From Gloeocapsa sp. DLM2.Bin57 (GTDB lineage: Bacteria; Cyanobacteriota; Cyanobacteriia; Cyanobacteriales; Gloeocapsaceae): 64,000 bases of DNA. The position numbers were made by a program, and so were the translations under genes. The notes under the pieces are model-generated. The model had not been told where the DNA came from and searched no databases. It saw nothing but the letters and a program-made list of their open reading frames with translations. Location of the stretch: assembly GCA_007693955.1 (NCBI GenBank), contig RECR01000037.1, positions 39,498 to 103,497 on the forward strand, given 5' to 3'. Shown here in pieces: positions 26,609 through 35,327 of the stretch. The number at the start of each line of letters is the position of its first letter. Position 1 is the first letter of the stretch.

Positions 26609-27697
26609 TTATAATTTTGTCAAAGGACAGGGTACAGATTTTTGACCATCCCAATCTGTAAAAGTATGACTATCTTGATAATGACGAGGAGTAGTTAACA
26701 TCAATCGCCAGACTTCCCCTACGTCGATTACGTTGATTCTATCTGGGTAGTGGGTTTGAATCAACTCTTGCAGCATTGGGTAATAGTCAGAGTTCATGAA
26801 GGGGAAAATGTGGTGTTCTGTGTGGTAGGAAAAATTGACGTGTAATAAATCAAAGAACTTGGGCATTTTTAAAGACACACTGTTAATCAGGGGGTCATTG
26901 ATTTCGGTCATTTGACAAAGCATATGATTGGTGTAGATATAGAACATTTTGATAGTATCACCTAACCAGAGGGGTAAGAAATAGCCCAAAAACAATTTAA
27001 GGGGATGAAAATCTAAATAAGTGATAATCGCTCCATGGATTGCTATAACTATCAATAATTCCCAAATGACCTTACGACGTTCCCTAGGAGTCAGAGTAAA
27101 AGGAGCAGGAGAGTGAACAGCTGAACCATCTGTATAAAAAAAGGCTGAAATAAAGTTACGTAGATTATGAGCAGTCCACACAAAACCCATACCCAAAATT
27201 AACCGTAAACGATTAACTTCAGCAGAAGGGATAAACTGATTTTGGATAAATTTTGCCCAACTAGGAGGTTGAGAAGCTAAATAATTGCGATCAGGATCAT
27301 TCAAGGAGTTAGTCTTGTTATGATGTTCTCGATTATGTACCGCTTTCCAGAAGGTAGGAGTCACCCACTGCATCGATACGCCTAAAAAAGCGATGATTTG
27401 TTTTAATGGGGATTTTTTAATCGTTTTGCTGTGTAAAATTTCGTGTGTAGTAAATGCTATTACTGGTATAGCATTAGCCATGATTAGGATTATAGGTAGA
27501 TAAAGCCACAGCCAATACCATGACCATTGGTCTAGTTTATCAGCGATTCCCCAACCTAAGAGTAAAATTAGCCCGTTGATCAGTAAAATAATGATGCTAT
27601 TGTTGCTAGGCTCGAAAGCTTCAGCTGGCATCAAAGGACGTAGTTTTTTGGCGTATTGTGCCCTAGAAATCAGCTTTTGATCGAGAATTGAAACCAT
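26609..27697 (-). CDS. Fatty acid desaturase / hydroxylase-family membrane protein
   Basis: A 362-residue integral membrane protein with about five hydrophobic segments. The histidine boxes are HEILH, HNREHH and HTEHH, of the FA_desaturase type but clearly different from DesC. HNMLCQMTEINDPLINSV shows a further conserved region near residue 265. Possible substrates include a fatty acid, a carotenoid or another lipid; I cannot decide. The FAD protein starts 7 bases downstream. Confidence 0.82.
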   Translation of the reverse strand: MVSILDQKLISRAQYAKKLRPLMPAEAFEPSNNSIIILLINGLILLLGWGIADKLDQWSWYWLWLYLPIILIMANAIPVIAFTTHEILHSKTIKKSPLKQIIAFLGVSMQWVTPTFWKAVHNREHHNKTNSLNDPDRNYLASQPPSWAKFIQNQFIPSAEVNRLRLILGMGFVWTAHNLRNFISAFFYTDGSAVHSPAPFTLTPRERRKVIWELLIVIAIHGAIITYLDFHPLKLFLGYFLPLWLGDTIKMFYIYTNHMLCQMTEINDPLINSVSLKMPKFFDLLHVNFSYHTEHHIFPFMNSDYYPMLQELIQTHYPDRINVIDVGEVWRLMLTTPRHYQDSHTFTDWDGQKSVPCPLTKL

Positions 27698-27766
27698 AAG
27701 AATATTTGGCTAGATAATTAGCAAATTATGTCAATCTTCTTGGTTATTCTAGCCTATATTCAGCAT

Positions 27767-29380
27767 TTATCTTAATTCAGCCACAATTTGATTAGATAAG
27801 AGTACCGCTTCGGTGAGTAAATCTTCTACAGTAATCCGTAGATAGCGTTGTTCATCAACCCAGAATAAGACTTTCAGGCGATCGCTGCCTGGATTACCGG
27901 GAGGTTCTAAACGTGCGATTGTTTTTGCTCCCTCTTGGTCATTGAGAGGTTGTACCTGAGTTTGACCTGGAGTTAGAGAACGAGTAACCAGGCGATCGCC
28001 TTGGAAATATACTTCAGTAGCGCCAATTTCACTCCCTAATTCCCCGATGACCAATTCTACACTAGGTTGATTGTCCCAAGAAGCACCCAGGAGTAATTCT
28101 AAGGGTTGATCCATAGGGTAGGGTTGTCCACTATTAATTAAAGCATGCCAATTATGAGCTTGTTTACGACGATCCCAATAACGGATACCATAACTATGAT
28201 AGAGAAAATCGCGCAATTCTCTGCCTTGGGTTAATTGTAAAGCACCTAGGGCAATAGCTTCTAGAGGGCGATCGCAGCGAATTTGTGCGGGTGTAAAATA
28301 CTGTGCAATCCAGTTTTGCACTGCGGGTATTTTTACTGTTCCTCCTACCAATAAAACCGCACCAATATTGTCTTTGTCAATACCATTACGTTTTCCCTGT
28401 TGTAAAACCTGAGTCAACAACTCATCAAGCTGACTAAAAAATTCTCGTTCTTGCAGAATATGATTAAAAGTACCTTGATCTAAACTCAGTTCATAAGTTG
28501 TGAAACTCTGGTCATCAAAATAAACCTCAGTAGCGTTTTCCTGAGTAGAGAGTTGTATCTTTAACCTTTCACAGAGACGATTAACTAGAGAAGAAGAGGT
28601 TAATCCTTGTTTTTCGACAAAGTAATCAACCAACCAATTATCTAGGTCGATTCCCCCGAGATTTTTACCAGCTTTTGCCAAAACCTTAGCTAGTTTGGCT
28701 TTTTTCGGAGTATTTTGACTAATCAGTTGACTTCCCCATTTAAGTAATAAACCTTGATTAGTTTGGGGATTATCCAACTTAACTAAGGAAAAATCAACAG
28801 TTCCCCCCCCAAAGTCAATAACTAAGACCAGATCTTCTGTGGTTGCTCCGTAACCTAAAGCCGCTGCGGTAGGTTCATCAATAATTTTAATTTGTTCTAC
28901 CGACCAAGTTTGACAAACACCCGACAACCAACGACGGTAACTCTCAAAACTATCCACAGGTACGGTTAATACCAAACAAGAGGGGTTTTCTGGGGTTTGT
29001 TGTTGTAAATTAGCGAGAATCCCTTGGAGATACCATTGACCTAACTTTTCAAAGCTAATGGGTATCGAGTCAAGTTCAGGTAAAAACCCCTGGATACTCG
29101 CACCAATACCCCGTTTAAAACCAGCAAAATAGCGAGGTGAATGACGCAAGTCCAACCCTTGATCTTTAACCTGTTGTCCTAGGAACAATTGGGGTGTTTG
29201 AGCGTCTTGTACATAGACTAGACTAGGAATAATGGGCGGATTATCAGCTAATTTCCCAGACAATCCCGGTAAAGTAATTATTTCTGGTTGCTGGTTAACC
29301 GAATTCCAGCGGGAAATAACCGTATTACTAGTACCAAAATCAATAGCGTAAGATAGAGTCAGATTGTCTAATTTATCCAT
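27767..29380 (-). CDS. Hsp70-family protein
   Basis: A 537-residue Hsp70-type protein. The ATPase domain shows phosphate loops AIDFGTSNTVISRW and VLVIDFGGGTVDFSLV and the adenosine motif AVLLVGGTVKIPAVQ. After about residue 390 there is only a short beta-rich region where DnaK has its peptide-binding and lid domains, so it is a divergent, shortened Hsp70. It may be a specialised chaperone. Its ATG overlaps that of the divergent HtrA-like gene (shared CATG at 29378-29381). Confidence 0.9.
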   Translation of the reverse strand: MDKLDNLTLSYAIDFGTSNTVISRWNSVNQQPEIITLPGLSGKLADNPPIIPSLVYVQDAQTPQLFLGQQVKDQGLDLRHSPRYFAGFKRGIGASIQGFLPELDSIPISFEKLGQWYLQGILANLQQQTPENPSCLVLTVPVDSFESYRRWLSGVCQTWSVEQIKIIDEPTAAALGYGATTEDLVLVIDFGGGTVDFSLVKLDNPQTNQGLLLKWGSQLISQNTPKKAKLAKVLAKAGKNLGGIDLDNWLVDYFVEKQGLTSSSLVNRLCERLKIQLSTQENATEVYFDDQSFTTYELSLDQGTFNHILQEREFFSQLDELLTQVLQQGKRNGIDKDNIGAVLLVGGTVKIPAVQNWIAQYFTPAQIRCDRPLEAIALGALQLTQGRELRDFLYHSYGIRYWDRRKQAHNWHALINSGQPYPMDQPLELLLGASWDNQPSVELVIGELGSEIGATEVYFQGDRLVTRSLTPGQTQVQPLNDQEGAKTIARLEPPGNPGSDRLKVLFWVDEQRYLRITVEDLLTEAVLLSNQIVAELR

Positions 29381-30590
29381 GAATAGGAATATGAAGGATC
29401 GTAAGTTTTGGCGTCCAACCAGTAGTCATATAGTAGCCTTAATCGCAGGTTGTGCGATCTCATTGAGTGGGGTCAGAGTTTTAGCATCTCTGGCTGATCC
29501 AGTACCTAATTCTACGTTTTTAGTACCTACTGAGTCAACTACTCAAGTGGCGGTAGCGCCTATTTCGGCTAATAGTTTTGTTGCTGATGCAGTTGCTCAA
29601 ACAGGTCCTGCGGTAGTGCGTATAGATACAGAAAAGCTAGTAACTAGAGGTTTAAATCCTCTATTTGAAGACCCCTTTTTCCGAGATTTTTTCGGTGGAC
29701 AATTTGCCGCACCTCCCCAACAAGAGAAAATAGTGGGTCAGGGTTCTGGTTTTATTATCAGCAATGATGGTATTATTTTAACCAATGCTCACGTAGTTAG
29801 CGATGCCGAAAAAGTTACCGTTACTCTTAAAGATGGTCGAAGCTTTGAAGGAACGGTTAAAGGTACTGATGAGGTTACAGATTTAGCGGTAGTACAAATT
29901 GCTCCTGCAGGAGATGATTTACCCATCGCTCCTTTGGGTGATTCTGATCAAGTTAGGGTAGGAGACTGGGCGATCGCCGTTGGTAATCCTGTGGGTTTAA
30001 ATAACACCGTTACTTTAGGGATTATTAGTACTTTATCTCGTTCTAGTGCTCAAGTAGGTATTCCTGATAAACGTATCGACTTTTTACAAACCGATGCGGC
30101 GATTAACCCTGGTAATTCTGGTGGTCCACTGTTAAACGATCAAGGAGAGGTTATCGGTATTAATACAGCGATTCGTGCTGATGCTATGGGTATTGGCTTT
30201 GCTATACCTATTAATAAGGCTAAAGAGTTACAAGAGATTTTAGCCACAGGTCAAGAAGTACCTCATCCCTATATCGGTGTACAGATGATTACTCTCACTC
30301 CTGAATTAGCTAGAGAAAATAATAATGATCCTAATTCTCCTTTATTTATGCCTGAAGTGCCAGGAGTGTTAGTAGTAAGAGTTCTTCCCTCAACTCCGGC
30401 GCAAACTGCAGGTATTCGGATGGGTGATGTGATTACTAAGGTTAATGGTCAACCTGTTACCGATGGTAGTCAATTACAGTCTTTGGTAGAAGCTGCAGGA
30501 GTTAATCAAAACCTGAAACTGTCGGTGATTCGAGGCGATCGCACTTTAGAAATAACCGTTAAAACAGCTCAACTAGGTAGTCAAACTTAA
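29379..30590 (+). CDS. HtrA/Deg-type serine protease with PDZ domain
   Basis: A trypsin-fold protease of about 403 residues. The N terminus has a signal or anchor segment (HIVALIAGCAISLSGVRVLA), placing it in the periplasm or lumen. The catalytic triad is H in LTNAHVV, D in TDLAVVQI and S in INPGNSGGPLL. One C-terminal PDZ domain starts near PGVLVVRVLPSTPAQTAGI. This is the HhoA/HhoB/HtrA group; which of the three cannot be decided here. ATG 29379 is used; ATG 29391 is possible. It is divergent from Hsp70 and converges on a DnaJ gene with a 4-base overlap. Confidence 0.92.
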   Translation: MNRNMKDRKFWRPTSSHIVALIAGCAISLSGVRVLASLADPVPNSTFLVPTESTTQVAVAPISANSFVADAVAQTGPAVVRIDTEKLVTRGLNPLFEDPFFRDFFGGQFAAPPQQEKIVGQGSGFIISNDGIILTNAHVVSDAEKVTVTLKDGRSFEGTVKGTDEVTDLAVVQIAPAGDDLPIAPLGDSDQVRVGDWAIAVGNPVGLNNTVTLGIISTLSRSSAQVGIPDKRIDFLQTDAAINPGNSGGPLLNDQGEVIGINTAIRADAMGIGFAIPINKAKELQEILATGQEVPHPYIGVQMITLTPELARENNNDPNSPLFMPEVPGVLVVRVLPSTPAQTAGIRMGDVITKVNGQPVTDGSQLQSLVEAAGVNQNLKLSVIRGDRTLEITVKTAQLGSQT

Positions 30591-31006
30591 GTTATACTGA
30601 GACTATCACCCCTAACTATAGCTACGACTAAAGCTAGGAGTAAACAACCGACAAAAGTCGATACCAAGAGAAACAGAGCAAAAATTTCCCCAGCTGATAA
30701 AGGACGATCGCTAGGTCCGGTATAGACAGAGTGATTATCCTGATTATAGCTAGGGGGTGCTTGAATCACGTTCAAACGGGAATAACCAATCTGCAGGTCA
30801 TAGAGAGAGCGTTTGTCAGGGTTGCTTAAGGTTGCGTAAGCTTGATTAAGTTCTTGAAATTTAGTTTTAGCGATCGCTTTAGGTAAGGTGGTGGTATCTG
30901 GGTGAAACTGTTTACTTAATTCGCGGTATTGACGACGAACTTCTAGATTAGAAGCAGAGGGATGAAGTCCCAAAATTTGATAATAGTTATTCCCAGGATT
31001 AGTCAC
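30587..31006 (-). CDS. DnaJ-domain protein with C-terminal membrane anchor
   Basis: A 139-residue type III J-protein. Residues 1-68 are the J domain (YYQILGLHPSASNLEVRRQYRELSKQFHPDTT, with the HPD motif). The C terminus has a hydrophobic segment of about 25 residues (IFALFLLVSTFVGCLLLALVVAIV) for membrane anchoring. It probably recruits an Hsp70 to a membrane, and an unusual Hsp70 gene lies 3 kb away. The start is GTG 31006 with a GGAGAG site upstream. The 3' ends of this gene and the HtrA gene overlap by 4 bases. Confidence 0.88.
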   Translation of the reverse strand: MTNPGNNYYQILGLHPSASNLEVRRQYRELSKQFHPDTTTLPKAIAKTKFQELNQAYATLSNPDKRSLYDLQIGYSRLNVIQAPPSYNQDNHSVYTGPSDRPLSAGEIFALFLLVSTFVGCLLLALVVAIVRGDSLSIT

Positions 31007-31009
31007 TTT

Positions 31010-31852
31010 CTACTCTCCAAACGTAGGAATATTTCTGCTTATTCTAGCAAGACTATCTACCGGGATAACTGGTAAAGAAATTTTTTCTACCCGAGGAGTA
31101 AAACCCAACCATTGTTTAGATAACATAGCGAATTGTTTCGGACAACCACTAACACAGAAACGAGTGGGCTCAGGAATGCGATAATTTTTTAAACCCAACA
31201 TTTTTAATTCTCGCATCGCTGCTGTAACTACATAAGTAGCAGGATCGACTAGTTGAATATGTGGGGGAATAATATCAAGGATCACGTTTTCTAAATGGCG
31301 ATAATGGGTACAACCATAAATCAGAGTATCGATTTCTGCTGCTAATAAAGGTTGTAGATAATGTTTTACCACTCTGTGGGAATGGGGGTGATAAACTCGG
31401 TTTTGTTCGATTAAGGGGACAAAAGGGGGACAACCCACTTCTAATACAGTAGCATGAGGTTTGATTTCTTGTATAGCTTGACTATAAGCACCACTATTAG
31501 CTGTAGCAGGAGTAGCGATCACCCCTATTTTTTCTCCTATGTTTACCGCGGCACGAGCACCTGGTAAAATAATCCCGAGAATGGGTATATCAAACTCAGA
31601 GCGTACCGTTTCTAAAGCTAAAGCCGAACTGGTATTACAAGCCATGATCACCATTTTGACTCGTTCTGCACTCATCCAAGTGAGAATTTCACGCACAAAT
31701 TGTAAAATTTCTGCTTGGGAACGATTACCATAGGGAAGTCTCGCTGTATCAGCAAAATAGAGAATAGATTCTTGGGGAAGTTGTTGATAAAGTTGTCTTA
31801 AAACAGTCAATCCACCCACACCACTATCAAAAACGCCAATTTTCTGGCTCAT
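31010..31852 (-). CDS. murI: Glutamate racemase
   Basis: This enzyme converts L- to D-glutamate for peptidoglycan. The start MSQKIGVFDSGVGGLTVLRQL at ATG 31852 fits the family; in-frame starts at 31864 and 31903 would extend it. The two catalytic cysteines are in VIMACNTSSA and LIYGCTHY. Length about 280 residues, usual for the family. It follows the AMIN amidase gene by 31 bases, so both act in cell-wall metabolism and are probably co-transcribed, with the DnaJ gene 3 bases after murI. Confidence 0.95.
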   Translation of the reverse strand: MSQKIGVFDSGVGGLTVLRQLYQQLPQESILYFADTARLPYGNRSQAEILQFVREILTWMSAERVKMVIMACNTSSALALETVRSEFDIPILGIILPGARAAVNIGEKIGVIATPATANSGAYSQAIQEIKPHATVLEVGCPPFVPLIEQNRVYHPHSHRVVKHYLQPLLAAEIDTLIYGCTHYRHLENVILDIIPPHIQLVDPATYVVTAAMRELKMLGLKNYRIPEPTRFCVSGCPKQFAMLSKQWLGFTPRVEKISLPVIPVDSLARISRNIPTFGE

Positions 31853-31883
31853 CTTTTGTAACATAAATTTATTAACAAAATAT

Positions 31884-33725
31884 TTACTTTTTACTACGAA
31901 CATAACTTAAAATACCTGCGGCGATGGATTCTGCCATTTGTTGACGATAGGCTGCATTAGCTAATTTAGCTGCATCTTCCTTACCAGTTAAGAAGCCTAT
32001 TTCCACCAAAACCGCGGGCATTTGAGTATGTCGTAATACATAAAAGCGAGCGCGTCTCACCCCACGATTGCGCACATCGACGTTTTTGAGAATAGTATTA
32101 TGGATAGACTCAGCCAATCGTAAACCATCCTGTAAATAATAAGTCTCTAATCCATTCACATCAGGACGATTCATCCCCATAGAATTAGCGTGAATACTAA
32201 TAAACAAGTCAGCGTTAGCACGATTAGCCATTCTCGCTCGATCTTGGAGACTCACGTATTGGTCATTATTGCGAGTCATAATTACTTGTATCCCTTGTTG
32301 TTCCAAGATTCTGGCTACTTCCTGAGAAATAGGTAAAATGAGATCTTTTTCTCTAACACCATTAATCCCGATCGCTCCTGGATCTTTCCCACCATGTCCT
32401 GGATCGATAACCACTACGATTTTCTCATTAGGTGTCTGACGACCATTATTAACCCTTTCCCAAGCTCTCCCTAAAGGAGGGTCATTACTAGGTGGAGTGG
32501 GTACAGGATCAATCGCTCTAGTAACTCTACTAAATTCCCTGAGTCTGAGTATTAACATTTGCTCAGAAGGTTGTTCAATATTACCATCTAGATGCACTCC
32601 TAGTGCAGGATGTACTAAAACTACTACTGTATCATCGCTTTCTTGCCAAACTCGTAAACGGGAGATAGGACTATTAGCGGTCATCTGCGGATTAATAAAA
32701 TCAGAAGCTAATTGAGCATTGCGTAAGCGAACTTCATAGACTCCATTAGCGCGCCAAGTCCCCTGTGCTTCAACTTTTTGGTCGCTATTAATCATCAATT
32801 CCGAGTTATTAGCAGCGAGAGTCACTCCTTGGACTATTGCTCTGGTTTGAGTTTGAGTCTGGGTTGGCGTTGGGGGTGTATAATTATTTCTGGTTGGATT
32901 AGTTCTCGCGGTAACGACACTTTCTCTAGATCTAGCAGTTCTCGACCTCGGTAACAAGACTAATCCACCTTCTCCTAATCTACTGTAAGAAGCGAGCCAA
33001 TCTGGACTATCTTCGGAAACCTTGAGAATTAAACGAGCTGTTGTCTCGGAGGTTTGCACAAACTCGATTTGATTAACATCATATTCATTCAGCTCAATTA
33101 CTCTATTAGCTAAATCTTGGGGTAAAGTAGCTCCAGTTAAGTCTATAGTGATTTCACGGCGATCTCTACTACGATTAACCGTAATTTGACTTCCTTCTCT
33201 TTTCTCAAAACGCACAAACAATCCATTTTGCGTAACCTGAAAATCTCTAGACTCAAAATCTACAGGAGCAGGATTTACCGTTAAACTTGTCTCTGTTGTC
33301 TCTTCTTGATTAGTTACAGTAGGGGTTGACTCTGTAATTTGCACGGGTTGAGGTACATCGAGAACCCACTGACTAGAGGATAACCCACGTATTTTTACTT
33401 CTTCGGGATTAATGGTATAACCTTCCTCCAATTCAATCACCAAACGGGCTATATTGACTTCAAATTGTCCTACCCTAACGGATTTAATCGCTCCTCCTAC
33501 CATTTGATTAGCTTGGGAGAGATCTGCTACTGTTCCAGGTAAATCGATAACGAGACGAGTTGGATTTTGAATCAATTTAACAACGGGTTGTACTCCTGTA
33601 TCCGTTTTAATCGTCAATTGATTTTGATTAGTATCAAAACGCCATGAGAGCAATTTAGCTGCATCAGCGGGAGCGTAACCTAAAAAAATACCGAACAAAC
33701 TCAGTAATAACCAACGAGATTTCAC
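31884..33725 (-). CDS. N-acetylmuramoyl-L-alanine amidase with AMIN domains
   Basis: This enzyme cuts peptidoglycan stem peptides from glycan chains, as in septum splitting. It has 613 residues. Residues 1-22 are a signal peptide; residues about 25-130 and 155-260 are AMIN-like beta domains for cell-wall targeting, followed by a Thr/Gln-rich linker. The zinc amidase_3 domain spans about 425-610: VVIDPGHGGKDPGA, GVREKDL, FISIHANSMG and VLVEIGFLTG. The start codon is GTG 33725 with a strong GAGGAG site 8 bases upstream. Confidence 0.95.
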   Translation of the reverse strand: MKSRWLLLSLFGIFLGYAPADAAKLLSWRFDTNQNQLTIKTDTGVQPVVKLIQNPTRLVIDLPGTVADLSQANQMVGGAIKSVRVGQFEVNIARLVIELEEGYTINPEEVKIRGLSSSQWVLDVPQPVQITESTPTVTNQEETTETSLTVNPAPVDFESRDFQVTQNGLFVRFEKREGSQITVNRSRDRREITIDLTGATLPQDLANRVIELNEYDVNQIEFVQTSETTARLILKVSEDSPDWLASYSRLGEGGLVLLPRSRTARSRESVVTARTNPTRNNYTPPTPTQTQTQTRAIVQGVTLAANNSELMINSDQKVEAQGTWRANGVYEVRLRNAQLASDFINPQMTANSPISRLRVWQESDDTVVVLVHPALGVHLDGNIEQPSEQMLILRLREFSRVTRAIDPVPTPPSNDPPLGRAWERVNNGRQTPNEKIVVVIDPGHGGKDPGAIGINGVREKDLILPISQEVARILEQQGIQVIMTRNNDQYVSLQDRARMANRANADLFISIHANSMGMNRPDVNGLETYYLQDGLRLAESIHNTILKNVDVRNRGVRRARFYVLRHTQMPAVLVEIGFLTGKEDAAKLANAAYRQQMAESIAAGILSYVRSKK

Positions 33726-33805
33726 AATTTTTACTCCTCACACCATTAGATTCTTGATTATAAAATTAACTTTATTGAAAATACTATAGTTTAAATTTAC
33801 CCGAA

Positions 33806-33835
33806 CTTTCCCAAAGGTTATCAAACTTGGGAAAG
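33806..33835 (-). terminator. Hairpin downstream of the antiporter gene, possible terminator
   Basis: A 9-bp perfect stem CTTTCCCAA / TTGGGAAAG with a further GTT/AAC pairing inside. It lies 25 bases past the stop of the antiporter that ends at 33860. There is no T run, so a terminator role is plausible but not certain. Confidence 0.45.
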
Positions 33836-33859
33836 ACGGAGTAGATTAGTTATTAAACT

Positions 33860-35257
33860 TTACTCATCAGTTGAGGTTGATAAGACTTCTTTGCTTTCGG
33901 AACTAGATTTATTAAACACCACTCTTAACAAAGGAGGTGCGACAAAAGTGGTGACAATCACCATGACAATAATCGCTGTATCTACCGCGGGTGAAAGTGC
34001 TCCACTCGCTGCTCCTACTCCTGCGAATACTAACCCTACTTCTCCTCTCGGGACCATTCCGACACCAATAGCTAGTTTATTAATTTTCTCTTGACCAAAA
34101 ATAGCAAACCCTGCGATCACTTTACCGATAATCGCCACAATAATTAAAAAAGCAGCGATAATTAAACCTTCACGGTTACTTGGAATTACTGGATTTAAGA
34201 CACTGAGATTGGTTTTAGCTCCCACACAAACAAAGAAAATTGGTACAAAAAAATCAGCGATGGGGATGATTTGCTCTTCTAATTCTTCTCGTTTTTCGGT
34301 TTCTGCTAAAACTAAACCCGCTGCAAATGCTCCTAGAATCGCTTCTAGTTGAATAACGTTGGCGATATAAGATAGTAAAAACCCAAAAATTAAGCTCGTA
34401 ATCAGTAATTGACCACGAGTTTTCATTTCACTTACTAAACCCACAAAAAACGGAGTTAACAACCGACCTAGTAAAATTGCTCCTACTAAAAAGGTTGCAG
34501 CACTAACAATCAGATAAATGATATTAGTCACTTGTATTTCTCCCGTTTTGGCTAAACTCGCTACTACCGCTAAGACTATAATACCTAGAATATCATCTAG
34601 TACCGCAGCACCGATGATTATCTGTCCTTCTTGGGAACTGAGATAACCTATTTCTGCTAGCACTTTGGCTGTAATCCCTATACTAGTAGCTGTTAAAGCA
34701 GCACCTGCAAAAATAGCGGGTATCGCTGGTAGATGGAATATATAGATTAATCCTGCAGTACCTGCAGCAAAGGGAGCAACTACCCCGACAACAGCTACTA
34801 TAGCTGCTTGTGGTCCTACTCTGATTAATTCTTTCAGGTCTGATTCTAATCCTATTTCAAATAGTAGTATAATTACCCCTAGTTCTGAGAGTATGGTAAT
34901 GGCTTCGCTTTGAGTTGCAAATACTGACTCAGCTGCTTCGGGTGACAAATCTGCTGTTAACGACAGTATGCGCATCAGTACAGATGTTTCAGGGTTACCT
35001 CCTGTTTCGGGAAAAACCACCAGGTGTAACAATGATACACCTATTACTACCCCTCCTACTAATTCTCCTAAAACGGGAGGAAGGTTTATTCTGGCGCAGA
35101 TTTCTCCACCTATTTTACTCGCTAGGTAGATAAATACTAAACTTAACAAGACCGCAGCGATAACTAAAGCACCATTTTCTGATGCTTCTCCTTCTGCTGC
35201 TGTTGCTAGTAATGGCGTCTTAGTGAAAAAATCAATTGCAACAATCAAGTTATCCAT
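33860..35257 (-). CDS. CPA2-type cation/proton antiporter, copy A
   Basis: A 465-residue membrane antiporter with about 12-13 helices. The ion-binding helix AAVLDDILGIIVLAVVAS has the double Asp of electrogenic NapA/NhaS3-type Na+/H+ antiporters; LPPVLGELVGGVVIGVSLL and SIGITAKVLAEIGYL are typical of CPA2. Copy B, 36 bases upstream, is nearly identical, with most differences in helices around residues 150-200. The two probably arose by recent tandem duplication, perhaps with gene conversion. They likely work in Na+ or pH homeostasis. Confidence 0.93.
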   Translation of the reverse strand: MDNLIVAIDFFTKTPLLATAAEGEASENGALVIAAVLLSLVFIYLASKIGGEICARINLPPVLGELVGGVVIGVSLLHLVVFPETGGNPETSVLMRILSLTADLSPEAAESVFATQSEAITILSELGVIILLFEIGLESDLKELIRVGPQAAIVAVVGVVAPFAAGTAGLIYIFHLPAIPAIFAGAALTATSIGITAKVLAEIGYLSSQEGQIIIGAAVLDDILGIIVLAVVASLAKTGEIQVTNIIYLIVSAATFLVGAILLGRLLTPFFVGLVSEMKTRGQLLITSLIFGFLLSYIANVIQLEAILGAFAAGLVLAETEKREELEEQIIPIADFFVPIFFVCVGAKTNLSVLNPVIPSNREGLIIAAFLIIVAIIGKVIAGFAIFGQEKINKLAIGVGMVPRGEVGLVFAGVGAASGALSPAVDTAIIVMVIVTTFVAPPLLRVVFNKSSSESKEVLSTSTDE

Positions 35258-35327
35258 GTTTGAGTCAGAAATTATTTTATCTTAGTTTACACCTATCCTT
35301 TATCAGTTGAGGTAGATAAGCTTTCTT
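35258..35327. repeat. Duplicated antiporter junction, copy 1
   Basis: These 70 bases (upstream region of copy A plus the last codons of copy B) are identical to 36694-36763. The identity continues into the flanking 5' coding regions. This is the seam of a tandem duplication. Confidence 0.9.

Noticed and set aside
33731..33741. ACTCCTCACAC, identical to the core motif of the cyanobacterial small RNA Yfr1
   Set aside because: It lacks the flanking hairpins and T run of Yfr1. On the reverse strand it is the GAGGAG ribosome-binding site of the amidase gene, which explains the match.
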